Source: Candidatus Microgenomates bacterium (GTDB taxonomy: Bacteria > Patescibacteriota > Microgenomatia > 2-02-FULL-39-11). From it: DNA of 7,958 nucleotides. A model generated the notes under the pieces. It was not told the DNA's origin. It saw nothing but the letters and a program-made list of their open reading frames with translations, and did not search any database. The stretch is from contig JALHWS010000189.1 of the NCBI GenBank assembly GCA_022866885.1, positions 1 to 7,958 of the forward strand, in the 5' to 3' direction. Positions 1-5,906 of the stretch are shown here, piece by piece; positions within the stretch are counted from its first letter, which is position 1; each line of letters begins with the position of its first letter. A program made the translations under genes and the position numbers.

Positions 1-1358
1 ATCCAGCGCATTGGCTCCCCCAAAGCCTGGTAAAGAATGGCCGCCCCGATTTTCTCATCGGCATCGGATAGCGTTTCTTCAAATTTTAGAAGCGCTTTCC
101 TGGCCCGGACCAAAGCCACTCCGCCGCCCGTAACAATCCCCTCTTCAAGGGCCGCTTTTGTGGCGGCGACCGCATCGTTGACGCGCTCTTTCTTGTCCTT
201 AAGCTCTACTTCCGTAGCGGCGCCGACATTGATGACAGCAACTCCGCCGGCAAGTTTAGCCAGTCTTTCCTGCAGTTTTTCCTTGTCGAAGTCGCTTGTC
301 GTTTCCTCGATGGCTCTTTTTACCTGAGCGATTCTGGCTTTCAAAGCTGACGGATTGCCTTTGCCGCCGATTATCCGGCAGTTTTCCTTATCCGCCCAGA
401 CTTTGTCCGCCCGGCCGCAGTCTTCCACTTTGACGTTCTCAAACTTCCGGCCGGTATCTTCAGAGATGACGGTGCCACCGGTCAAAATGGCGATATCCTC
501 AAGCATCTCTTTTCTCCTGTCACCAAATCCAGGTGCTTTGATCGCCAGGATATTGAAGGTTCCACGCAGTTTGTTGACTACTAGTGTCGCCAGTGCTTCT
601 CCATCAATATCATCGGCAACAATCACCAGGTCTTTGGAAACTTTCACAAAACTTTCCAAAAAAGGCAAAAGATCCTGGATGGAAGAGATTTTTTTATCGG
701 TAATTAAAAGATAGGGATTTTCGATCTCCGCTTCCATTTTATCCGCATTGGTCACCAGATAGGCGGAGACATAACCTTTATCAAATTCCATCCCCTCTTT
801 GTATTCGATTTCCATAGCCAAACCTTTGCCTTCCTCAACCGTAACGACACCGTCTTTGCCGACTTTTCTTAAAGCCTCGGCAATCAACTGCCCGATTTTC
901 TCATCCTGGGCGGAAATAGTGGCCACTTTGGCCACATCGCTGTCTTTGACGGTTTTGGCCATTTTCTTAATTTCGGCAACGACCACTTCCACCGCTTTTT
1001 CCATCCCGCTTTTGACGATCATCGGGTTGGCTCCGGCAGTCACATTTTTGAAACCGCTGTTGATAATCGATTGGGCCAAAAGAGTGGCGGTGGTTGTCCC
1101 ATCTCCGGCCACATCATTGGTTTTGGAAGCCGCTTCTTTGAGAAGCTGCGCGCCCATATTTTCAAAAGGATCAGCCAGGTCGATTTCTTTGGCTACAGTC
1201 ACGCCGTCATGGACGACGTTCGGCGCGCCCCATTTCCGGTCAAGGGCGACGTTTCTGCCTTTGGGACCCAAAGTAGTGACGACTGTTTTTGCTAATATGT
1301 TGACGCCGGCCACTAATTTTTGTCTGGCGTCTTCGGCGAATTTAATTTGTTTTGCCAT
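1..1358 (-). CDS. groL: 60-kDa chaperonin GroEL, C-terminus cut off by the window edge
   Basis: GroEL forms the double-ring ATP-driven folding chamber of the cytoplasm and works with the GroES lid. About 452 codons are visible and the frame stays open to position 1; the family is usually about 540-550 residues, so roughly the last 90 are outside the window. The N-terminus begins MAKQIKFAEDARQKL. Visible hallmarks are the nucleotide-binding DGVTVAKEI (Asp51), GDGTTTAT (residues 85-92, Asp86), the apical-domain KAPGFGDRR stretch, GGVAVINVGAATEVELK, and the hydrolytic Asp395 (E. coli D398) in NDAVAATKAAL, followed by VTGGGVAL. The ATG at 1358 is preceded by AGGAGG at 1369-1374 with a 10-nt spacer. 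It lies 24 bp after the groES stop, so the two genes form one operon. No frameshift was found in the stretches I translated. Identity is secure. Confidence 0.98.
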   Translation of the reverse strand, partial: MAKQIKFAEDARQKLVAGVNILAKTVVTTLGPKGRNVALDRKWGAPNVVHDGVTVAKEIDLADPFENMGAQLLKEAASKTNDVAGDGTTTATLLAQSIINSGFKNVTAGANPMIVKSGMEKAVEVVVAEIKKMAKTVKDSDVAKVATISAQDEKIGQLIAEALRKVGKDGVVTVEEGKGLAMEIEYKEGMEFDKGYVSAYLVTNADKMEAEIENPYLLITDKKISSIQDLLPFLESFVKVSKDLVIVADDIDGEALATLVVNKLRGTFNILAIKAPGFGDRRKEMLEDIAILTGGTVISEDTGRKFENVKVEDCGRADKVWADKENCRIIGGKGNPSALKARIAQVKRAIEETTSDFDKEKLQERLAKLAGGVAVINVGAATEVELKDKKERVNDAVAATKAALEEGIVTGGGVALVRARKALLKFEETLSDADEKIGAAILYQALGEPMRW

Positions 1359-1382
1359 ATTTTTTATTCCTCCTTTAAAAAT

Positions 1383-1685
1383 TTATTCAATAACAGCTAA
1401 GATATCTTTTTGTTCAACCAATAACCATTCTTTGCCTTCGACTTTGATTTCGTTGCCGCCCCATTTTTTGTACATCACTTTTTGGCCGGTTTTGACTAAA
1501 ACTTTTACCGGATGGCCTTTATCATCATTTGTTCCCGGACCGACCGCCATTACCTGACCCATCTGGGGTTTTTCTTTGACTGTATCGGGAAGCAAGATTC
1601 CGCCTGGAGTTTTGGTTTCCTCTTCGAGAGGTTTGATGAGGACATAATCAAAAAGCGGTTTGATAGAATTTGGCTTGATAACCAT
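1383..1685 (-). CDS. groS: 10-kDa co-chaperonin GroES
   Basis: GroES is the heptameric lid that closes the GroEL folding chamber. The 100-residue protein is close to the usual 94-97. It shows the N-terminal strand IKPLFDYVLIKPLEEE, the GroEL-binding mobile loop TKTPGGILLPDT (about residues 25-36), GQVMAVGPG in the core, and the C-terminal KVMYKKWGGNEIKVEGKEW followed by the typical ILAVIE ending. The start is decided by a full Shine-Dalgarno, AAGGAGG at 1694-1700, 8 nt before the ATG. The gene leads the groES-groEL operon and is preceded by a CIRCE operator and a strong promoter, so repression by HrcA and heat induction are expected. The only small departure is a few extra N-terminal residues (MVIKPNS) before the conserved core. 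Confidence 0.98.
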   Translation of the reverse strand: MVIKPNSIKPLFDYVLIKPLEEETKTPGGILLPDTVKEKPQMGQVMAVGPGTNDDKGHPVKVLVKTGQKVMYKKWGGNEIKVEGKEWLLVEQKDILAVIE

Positions 1686-1701
1686 ATAAACAACCTCCTT
1701 T

Positions 1702-1737
1702 ACCCGTTTAAATTTTTTTAAAAAAATTTGTTCGGGT
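1702..1737 (-). promoter_or_regulatory. A+U-rich hairpin in the groES leader, just upstream of its Shine-Dalgarno
   Basis: ACCCG (1702-1706) and CGGGT (1733-1737) form a G+C clamp. Inside it is a perfect 20-bp palindrome at 1710-1729 of the form AAA-T7-A7-TTT; three mismatched or wobble positions separate clamp and core. In the groES mRNA this makes one long, mostly A-U stem, and its 3' arm ends 1 nt before the Shine-Dalgarno AAGGAGG (1694-1700). It could stabilise the mRNA, slow ribosome access, or act as a temperature-sensitive structure. It is not an obvious terminator, since no U-run follows the clamp. The inverted repeat is seen directly; the function is inference. Confidence 0.55.
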
Positions 1738-1740
1738 TAA

Positions 1741-1758
1741 ATCCGCCAGCTGGCGGAT
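1741..1758. repeat. Perfect 18-bp palindrome (ATCCGCCAGCTGGCGGAT) abutting CIRCE
   Basis: ATCCGCCAG is followed directly by its exact reverse complement CTGGCGGAT. It is G+C-rich in an A+T-rich spacer and shares its last base with the left arm of CIRCE. It lies in the predicted groES 5' leader. It resembles the short, dispersed G+C-rich palindromes I associate with CPR genomes, but the window holds only this copy, so dispersal is not shown here. It could also be a protein-binding site or an mRNA hairpin. Confidence 0.6.
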
Positions 1759-1784
1759 TGGCACTTTCATTTGATGAGTGCTAT
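1758..1784 (-). promoter_or_regulatory. CIRCE operator (HrcA binding site) of groES-groEL
   Basis: The consensus is TTAGCACTC-N9-GAGTGCTAA. On the plus strand the site reads TTGGCACTT, 9 bases, GAGTGCTAT, matching 7 of 9 bases in one arm and 8 of 9 in the other with exact spacing. It overlaps the last two bases of the predicted -10 box and covers the expected transcription start, the usual position for HrcA repression. No hrcA gene is in the window. Confidence 0.93.
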
Positions 1785-1811
1785 TTTACCCAGTGAAAAA
1801 AACCTTGTCAA
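1783..1811 (-). promoter_or_regulatory. Housekeeping-sigma promoter of groES-groEL
   Basis: On the minus strand the -35 box TTGACA (1806-1811) is a perfect consensus match, followed by a 17-bp spacer and the -10 box TAAAAT (1783-1788), one mismatch from TATAAT. Transcription would start near 1776, giving a groES leader of about 90 nt. CIRCE overlaps its downstream edge, so a strong constitutive promoter held down by HrcA is the expected arrangement. Confidence 0.88.
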
Positions 1812-1814
1812 GGG

Positions 1815-1840
1815 GTCATTTGAGTTTGTCATTTGAAATT
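1815..1840. repeat. Two 13-bp tandem units (GTCATTTGA core) upstream of the groE promoter
   Basis: GTCATTTGA occurs at 1815-1823 and again at 1828-1836, a 13-bp period, ending 4 bp from the -35 box. The segment CATTTGAGTTT (1817-1827) recurs exactly at 5777-5787 inside the A+T-rich repeat within the nucleotidyltransferase-like gene. This suggests the same dispersed low-complexity repeat family, though A+T-rich 11-mers can match by chance. Confidence 0.45.
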
Positions 1841-1849
1841 GAAAAGTGA

Positions 1850-1907
1850 ACTGTAGGTGGTACAGTCCTCCGATTATCAATATTTATCAAAACGGAGGAT
1901 TGATAAC
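1850..1907. repeat. Cluster of overlapping inverted repeats between the 125-residue gene and the groE promoter
   Basis: Three structures are packed together. ACTGTA-ggtgg-TACAGT (1850-1866) is a 6-bp stem with a 5-nt loop. TCCTCCG (1866-1872) pairs with CGGAGGA (1893-1899). TTATCAA occurs twice in direct orientation 10 bp apart (1874-1880, 1884-1890) and once inverted as TTGATAA (1900-1906). The G+C-rich and TTATCAA pairs interleave, so either hairpin can form but not as simple nested stems. The cluster lies 40-97 bp after the stop of the 125-residue gene. It could be a weak terminator or 3' structure of that transcript, or a protein-binding array. No strong U-run follows, so I do not call a terminator. 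Confidence 0.45.
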
Positions 1908-1946
1908 GAAAATCGATTTCCAATAATATTTACACCATTAAGAGGT

Positions 1947-2324
1947 TTATTTTGCCGGAGGTGTTTGAGTTTTGCCTTGATCCAACTGTTTCGTGAGTTC
2001 ATCGATCATGGTGACTTTCGCTTTATCCTCAATCTCCATCAAACTGGCAAGATTCCTGATTTGGTCCTGATCACCGGAGGCGATAATATTGTCCTGTAAT
2101 TGTAATTTCACTTCCTCCACGATTGAGGAAGCGGCCTGGATGATGTCCAGTTTTTCCTCATCATTTACGGGAAGAAGGGCGTCTTTAAGCGCATCGCCGT
2201 CAAGTCTCACGATCGCGTCGATGACGGAAAGGAGGATTTCTTTTTCCTCTTCATCGAAATTTTTTATCGAAGAGAGAATGTTTTTAGCTTTACTGATGAT
2301 ATCCAAATAGTATTTTTGATCCAT
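1947..2324 (-). CDS. Small acidic helical protein of unknown function (125 residues)
   Basis: I do not recognise a family. The protein starts MDQKYYLDIISKAKNIL and is rich in Asp, Glu, Ile and Leu with regular heptad-like spacing, so it should be almost wholly alpha-helical. The C-terminus (about 115-125, QGKTQTPPAK) is a short polar, Pro-containing tail. There is no signal peptide, membrane segment or cysteine, so a soluble cytoplasmic protein is likely. The ATG at 2324 follows the stop of the 864-residue gene by 46 bp. The upstream stretch is A+T-rich with no Shine-Dalgarno and no convincing promoter, so cotranscription with the larger gene is plausible. Small acidic helical proteins next to a large basic-tailed protein sometimes act as partners, but that is inference. 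The reading frame itself is credible: it is the longest in the stretch, has an in-line start, and fits the neighbours' strand and spacing. Confidence 0.75.
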   Translation of the reverse strand: MDQKYYLDIISKAKNILSSIKNFDEEEKEILLSVIDAIVRLDGDALKDALLPVNDEEKLDIIQAASSIVEEVKLQLQDNIIASGDQDQIRNLASLMEIEDKAKVTMIDELTKQLDQGKTQTPPAK

Positions 2325-2370
2325 ATTTATATTTCAAGTAAATATTTATAACTCTATTCTATCGATATAT

Positions 2371-4965
2371 TTATCTTCTTGACTTCCGGCCGGGTACTTT
2401 CCTTTTAGCCCACTCCACAGCCCTATTTAAACCGGCGCTCGCACCCGCCAATGTGGCTCCGACGCCGGCAATTTCGGCAGCCGCAACCAATCGATTACCG
2501 GATGCTGCCAGCATATGTCTGGATGCTTCCATAGCTCCGGCGCCTAAATCGCGGACACCACCTGCAAGCCATTGGGCTCCGGAGCTGGCCAATGTGGCCG
2601 TACCGGATAAAAATTGCCCGACTTGTGTGCTTCTGATTCTGTTGGCGATATCTCTAGCACCGGCATCTCTCATGGCACTTTCAACTGCGGTATTTACGGT
2701 TTCTCTAGGTCCGTTGACTTTTGCACTTTCAACAGCAGTTCTTTGCAAAGCCTCAAGAGTCTGGGTAAGCTCATTGTATTTGGCCATTCCCAAGTCCTTG
2801 AGTTGTTTGAATAGTGCTGCACCTTCTTTTCCGATATATCCTACGGCAGCTGAGATGGCCGGTGAAGCGGCAATTCCCGCAGCCGCTACCATTTCCCAAC
2901 CGATAACACTTTCAGCATGGGTAAGGTTGAGGATTTTCAAAGCGTCAAGCTCGGCGCCCATACCTTTGAGTGCATGATATTTTTTGCTGAAAAAAGATCT
3001 GGCTCTCTCTCCGGCATCGCTGTTACCGGTCTTAGTAGCCAGAACGGCGATTAAAGGATTTATTCCCCTGGTATTTTCTATACCGGCTAAAGCAGCCTCT
3101 AGCGGTGATTCGGAAGGATTGGTTAATGATTTAAGGGCAGTCAATCCTTTTGCGACTTCTCCTGATATTCCGGCAACGCTGGCTTTTCCGTCTGCATCGT
3201 ATTCCACCCCGCTCAGTTTTGCCGGTGATCTGCTATTCCAAAGCGGTGTCGCCACCTCCCGAAGCCAACGGCCGAATCTGCCTTTTGCCCCTTCCATGAC
3301 AAATTGATTCCATCCTGAAGGAGTGTGGAGTTTCTGTGCTTGAGCGTGGAAACCAAGAGCATTAAGATGATGTTGGAGACTGTCTACGGCGAAATCCACC
3401 ATTCCCTGGTTAATCTCCCCATCCACGCTAACTAATTCCGGTGAAGTAATTGCCCCGAGTTTTTCATGAAGAATCCTGCAGGCTTCATGCAACTGGTCCC
3501 AGGCCTGACTCATGGCTTCTGTCTGTCCACTTTGGGGTTTTTGGGCTAGCGCCATAGTCTGAGCATCTCTTTTAAAATCACCGAGAATCATCATGTCAAG
3601 ACCCACGTCTTTCAGTCTCCTGAGAGCTACCATCCTGGCATCAATAGGTTCTTTATGATTACAAAAGCTTTGTATATCTTGAGCGATTGTCTTGCTGTGT
3701 TCTCCGGTCATGATTTTATGAACAGCATCAAGCTGTTCAGTCGCTCTGGCCCGAAGTATTTCTCTAAGCTGCCTCAGACCGCCGACGAGAGGAATGTTTT
3801 TAATAAGGCCGTTAACATCTATCGTAAGTGAAGTGCCGATTCTTTTTCGAAGATCAGCTTCCACCCAACCCAATTCATTCCTTATCTGCATAGCGGTAGC
3901 CACTTCGACGACTGTTTTCCCCACGATGCCCGTACCTACCACCGCTCTTGCTTCAGCCACTTCCCCTGCGCCTCCGGCGACTTTCCCTTTAAGCCCGGTT
4001 TCGTGGACTGCTTCCTCTGTTGTTTTGACGATACTATCCGCATCATTGGCCATCCCTTGCAAAAACCGTATATTGGTAATAGGTATTTCTCCAGGTTTAT
4101 TTCCGCCAACCAACGCCTGGTTGGAAGTAAATGATTCTCTGGCAGCCTGGAGTCTGGTTAAGGCTTCCTGGACTTTTTGTTGCACCTCGACATTAGTAGA
4201 TAAGACACCCATTCCTAAGGTAAGGTCACTGACGCCCTTATCTAGTCTGTCCAGAACGGCTTTGGTCTGGGTGGCTAGGCGGGTTTTTTGTTTGGCGACA
4301 ATATCCTGCATCGTTTGCGACTCATTTTCCACTCCCAGTCCTCCGGTGATACCGCGCAATCTTCCGGCTACATCACCCATAACAACAGACAGATCCTGTT
4401 TTTCACCAGCCTCGACTGTTTTCTGAAGAGTCCAGTCTTCCGCGAAAGTAATCGCCGTACCCAAGATATCCCCGGAAGTGATGTGCCGAATGTGACGGCA
4501 GACCTGTGATTTGGATCTGGTAGTTAACGAATTCCAGGCAGTTTGGGCTTGATGGGTCAAATCGGCCAATTGTTCCTTGGTATAATTTTGACTTCCGACT
4601 TTGGTCTGATAATCAGCAGCTTCTATTATTTTTATGATCGCCTGGTCTCCTACCAACCGATCAACATCTTTTGGGGAAAGATGTCTTAAACCGTCCAATC
4701 CGTCTACAAAATGCTGCGCATCCGCTCCGATATGTTTCCATTGGTCTTCCAACTGGGTAACCCTCTGATCGACCGCGCCAAGATAGACCTTCGTACCCTC
4801 GAAATATGCAGCCGCTCCCTTTTCCGTGCTCCCAGGACCATGTTGATCACCAGCCTCATTTAACTGCTGGATTTTTACTGCATCTAATCCGAGTCTCATT
4901 CTCCCGCCTTCCCGGTGGGCTATATCGGCAACTACTTCTGTGATTGGTCCTGGTGCTGATTCCAT
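2371..4965 (-). CDS. Large protein of unknown function (864 residues), Ala/Gly-rich C-terminal third with basic tail
   Basis: I recognise no known domain. The protein begins MESAPGPITEVVADIAHREG with no signal peptide. Residues about 50-320 are mostly polar predicted helices (for example KQKTRLATQTKAVLDRLDK near 226-243 and QQKVQEALTRLQAARESF near 262-279), suggesting helical bundles or coiled coil. Residues 330-360 and 380-400 carry Gly/Val-rich turns (GTGIVGKTVVEV, KNIPLVGGLRQLREI). Residues about 687-712 (WEMVAAAGIAASPAISAAVGY) and 825-848 (LVAAAEIAGVGATLAGASAG) are weakly hydrophobic, Ala/Gly-rich, and could be membrane-associated or amphipathic. The C-terminus is strongly basic (WAKRKVPGRKSRR). 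Cysteines are few (156, 435, 496). The start has no Shine-Dalgarno; the 63-bp gap upstream is very A+T-rich with no clear promoter or terminator. No frame break is seen. A structural or scaffold role would fit but is a guess. Confidence 0.85.
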   Translation of the reverse strand: MESAPGPITEVVADIAHREGGRMRLGLDAVKIQQLNEAGDQHGPGSTEKGAAAYFEGTKVYLGAVDQRVTQLEDQWKHIGADAQHFVDGLDGLRHLSPKDVDRLVGDQAIIKIIEAADYQTKVGSQNYTKEQLADLTHQAQTAWNSLTTRSKSQVCRHIRHITSGDILGTAITFAEDWTLQKTVEAGEKQDLSVVMGDVAGRLRGITGGLGVENESQTMQDIVAKQKTRLATQTKAVLDRLDKGVSDLTLGMGVLSTNVEVQQKVQEALTRLQAARESFTSNQALVGGNKPGEIPITNIRFLQGMANDADSIVKTTEEAVHETGLKGKVAGGAGEVAEARAVVGTGIVGKTVVEVATAMQIRNELGWVEADLRKRIGTSLTIDVNGLIKNIPLVGGLRQLREILRARATEQLDAVHKIMTGEHSKTIAQDIQSFCNHKEPIDARMVALRRLKDVGLDMMILGDFKRDAQTMALAQKPQSGQTEAMSQAWDQLHEACRILHEKLGAITSPELVSVDGEINQGMVDFAVDSLQHHLNALGFHAQAQKLHTPSGWNQFVMEGAKGRFGRWLREVATPLWNSRSPAKLSGVEYDADGKASVAGISGEVAKGLTALKSLTNPSESPLEAALAGIENTRGINPLIAVLATKTGNSDAGERARSFFSKKYHALKGMGAELDALKILNLTHAESVIGWEMVAAAGIAASPAISAAVGYIGKEGAALFKQLKDLGMAKYNELTQTLEALQRTAVESAKVNGPRETVNTAVESAMRDAGARDIANRIRSTQVGQFLSGTATLASSGAQWLAGGVRDLGAGAMEASRHMLAASGNRLVAAAEIAGVGATLAGASAGLNRAVEWAKRKVPGRKSRR

Positions 4966-5028
4966 ATTTTAAAAAATAGAATAAATATTAATAAAATAAA
5001 AAACCTGGTTATTTAAACTACACAACAT

Positions 5029-5901
5029 TTAGTACTTCCTGTCAAGGGGGGAATTAGTTCTTGTCGCAAACTGTTTCATGATTTCCTTTCTTATGTCCCT
5101 CGGGTGGAATCGGATTACTCCGGTTTTGATTTTCTCTGTCGTGCGCCGTTTTTGCATATACTTGAGTTGGAGTTTTTTTAATAATGATTCAATAATTCTT
5201 AAAGGGATTTTGTCATTTGCCTGCCTGCCGGCAAGACAGGGATTTTTTTCGATAGCGTTTGGCAAAAACCTCTTTACCCAAAAATTATTTTGAATAAATT
5301 TTAAGTAAGTGTTCTCTTTCTCAAAAAGCGGTTTCATCTGAACAATTTCGTAAGCGGTAAACAAATCCCTTTCATCTTTGCCAATTGCCAAATGATTTTC
5401 ATCTATAAACATGTTCAAACAGATTTTATTTTTAACCTTTTTATCACCCGGCCTTCGCCGAAGTCTCATCAGATCAACTGATAAAGTAACCAGAAAACGC
5501 GTCGTCCATAACAAATTCGCTGAAGTAATAATCAGTAAATCAATATCATCATCTTCATCGGCATTTCCGACAGCCACCGCTCCGGTTAAACCAATGAATT
5601 TTACAGAGGGAATTAACTTAAGGAGTTTGGTAACCCGTCTGGCAATCTCTATTTTTTCCTCACAATAATGCTCCCTATCTTTCCGCAATTGAATAATTTC
5701 CTCTCTCCCTACCAAATAATAATATTTTTCTTTTCTCTTTGTGAATTTTATATTTTGAATTTTGAATTTGATTTGACATTTGAGTTTTGGATTTTGAATT
5801 TTTATTAGCCTCTCCCATATCTCCTCCTTTGTTAGGGGGTAATCAAAAAGATCGGCATAAACGAGAGTTTTTATGATCGCTTTTTCCAAAAGTCGCGGCA
5901 T
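5029..5901 (-). CDS. Winged-helix plus nucleotidyltransferase-like protein (290 residues)
   Basis: The N-terminus (about 5-35, IKTLVYADLFDYPLTKEEIWERL) matches the winged-helix start of a family I know from uncharacterised nucleotidyltransferase-like proteins. Residues 103-126 carry a DNA polymerase beta-type nucleotidyltransferase signature: IGLTGAVAVGN followed by DEDDDIDLLIIT, with Asp119 and Asp121 as the likely metal pair. A third carboxylate may be Asp167 in NMFIDENH. Substrate is unknown. Two sequence repeats interrupt it in frame: an A+T-rich one (residues about 33-50, QIKFKIQN) and a palindrome giving PCLAGRQAN (about 221-229). Both sit in poorly conserved linkers, so the protein may still be functional. 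The gene is more A+T-rich and Lys-rich than its neighbours. The ATG lies 5 bp after the stop of the upstream solute-binding gene with no Shine-Dalgarno, suggesting translational coupling. Confidence 0.82.
   Translation of the reverse strand: MPRLLEKAIIKTLVYADLFDYPLTKEEIWERLIKIQNPKLKCQIKFKIQNIKFTKRKEKYYYLVGREEIIQLRKDREHYCEEKIEIARRVTKLLKLIPSVKFIGLTGAVAVGNADEDDDIDLLIITSANLLWTTRFLVTLSVDLMRLRRRPGDKKVKNKICLNMFIDENHLAIGKDERDLFTAYEIVQMKPLFEKENTYLKFIQNNFWVKRFLPNAIEKNPCLAGRQANDKIPLRIIESLLKKLQLKYMQKRRTTEKIKTGVIRFHPRDIRKEIMKQFATRTNSPLDRKY
5220..5240. repeat. Imperfect G+C-rich palindrome inside the nucleotidyltransferase-like gene
   Basis: The 21-bp element has left arm CCTGCCTGCC and right arm GGCAAGACAGG around a perfect TGCCGGCA core (5226-5233). 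The outer CCTG/CAGG also pair; the middle is off by one base and a substitution. On the minus strand it is translated as CLAGRQA. I associate this type of palindrome and its LAGRQA/LPAGRQA peptides with dispersed repeats in CPR genomes. It is clearly G+C-richer than the surrounding coding sequence, which supports insertion. Confidence 0.6.
5752..5803. repeat. A+T-rich low-complexity repeat inside the nucleotidyltransferase-like gene
   Basis: The segment is built of degenerate TTTGAAT/TTTGAGT units. ATTTTGAATTTT occurs exactly at 5752-5763 and again at 5791-5802, and CATTTGAGTTT (5777-5787) matches 1817-1827 upstream of groES. On the minus strand it reads in frame as a Lys/Ile/Gln/Phe-rich stretch (about residues 33-50) between the winged helix and the next domain. 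It looks like a dispersed short repeat tolerated in a linker. Confidence 0.5.
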
Positions 5902-5906
5902 AAGAA

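Noticed and set aside
799..1557. 252-codon plus-strand open frame
   Set aside because: It is antisense to groEL and groES, spans both genes and the gap, and its protein is Ser/Thr/Pro/Leu-rich low-quality sequence typical of an antisense shadow.
1857..2099. 80-codon plus-strand open frame
   Set aside because: It runs from the inverted-repeat cluster into the antisense of the 125-residue gene, with no start signal or domain.
3794..4426. 210-codon plus-strand open frame, with a similar one of 174 codons at 2453-2977
   Set aside because: Both lie antisense within the 864-residue gene; neither has a start signal or recognisable domain, and the sense frame is longer and continuous.
2371..4965. 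Phage tape-measure protein
   Set aside because: Length, helices and Ala/Gly-rich segments are suggestive, but no phage structural genes lie nearby and the neighbours are chromosomal housekeeping and surface genes.
4966..5028. Promoter or terminator in the 63-bp A+T-rich gap before the 864-residue gene
   Set aside because: There is no convincing -35/-10 pair and only a 4-bp stem with a one-base loop before the T-rich stretch.
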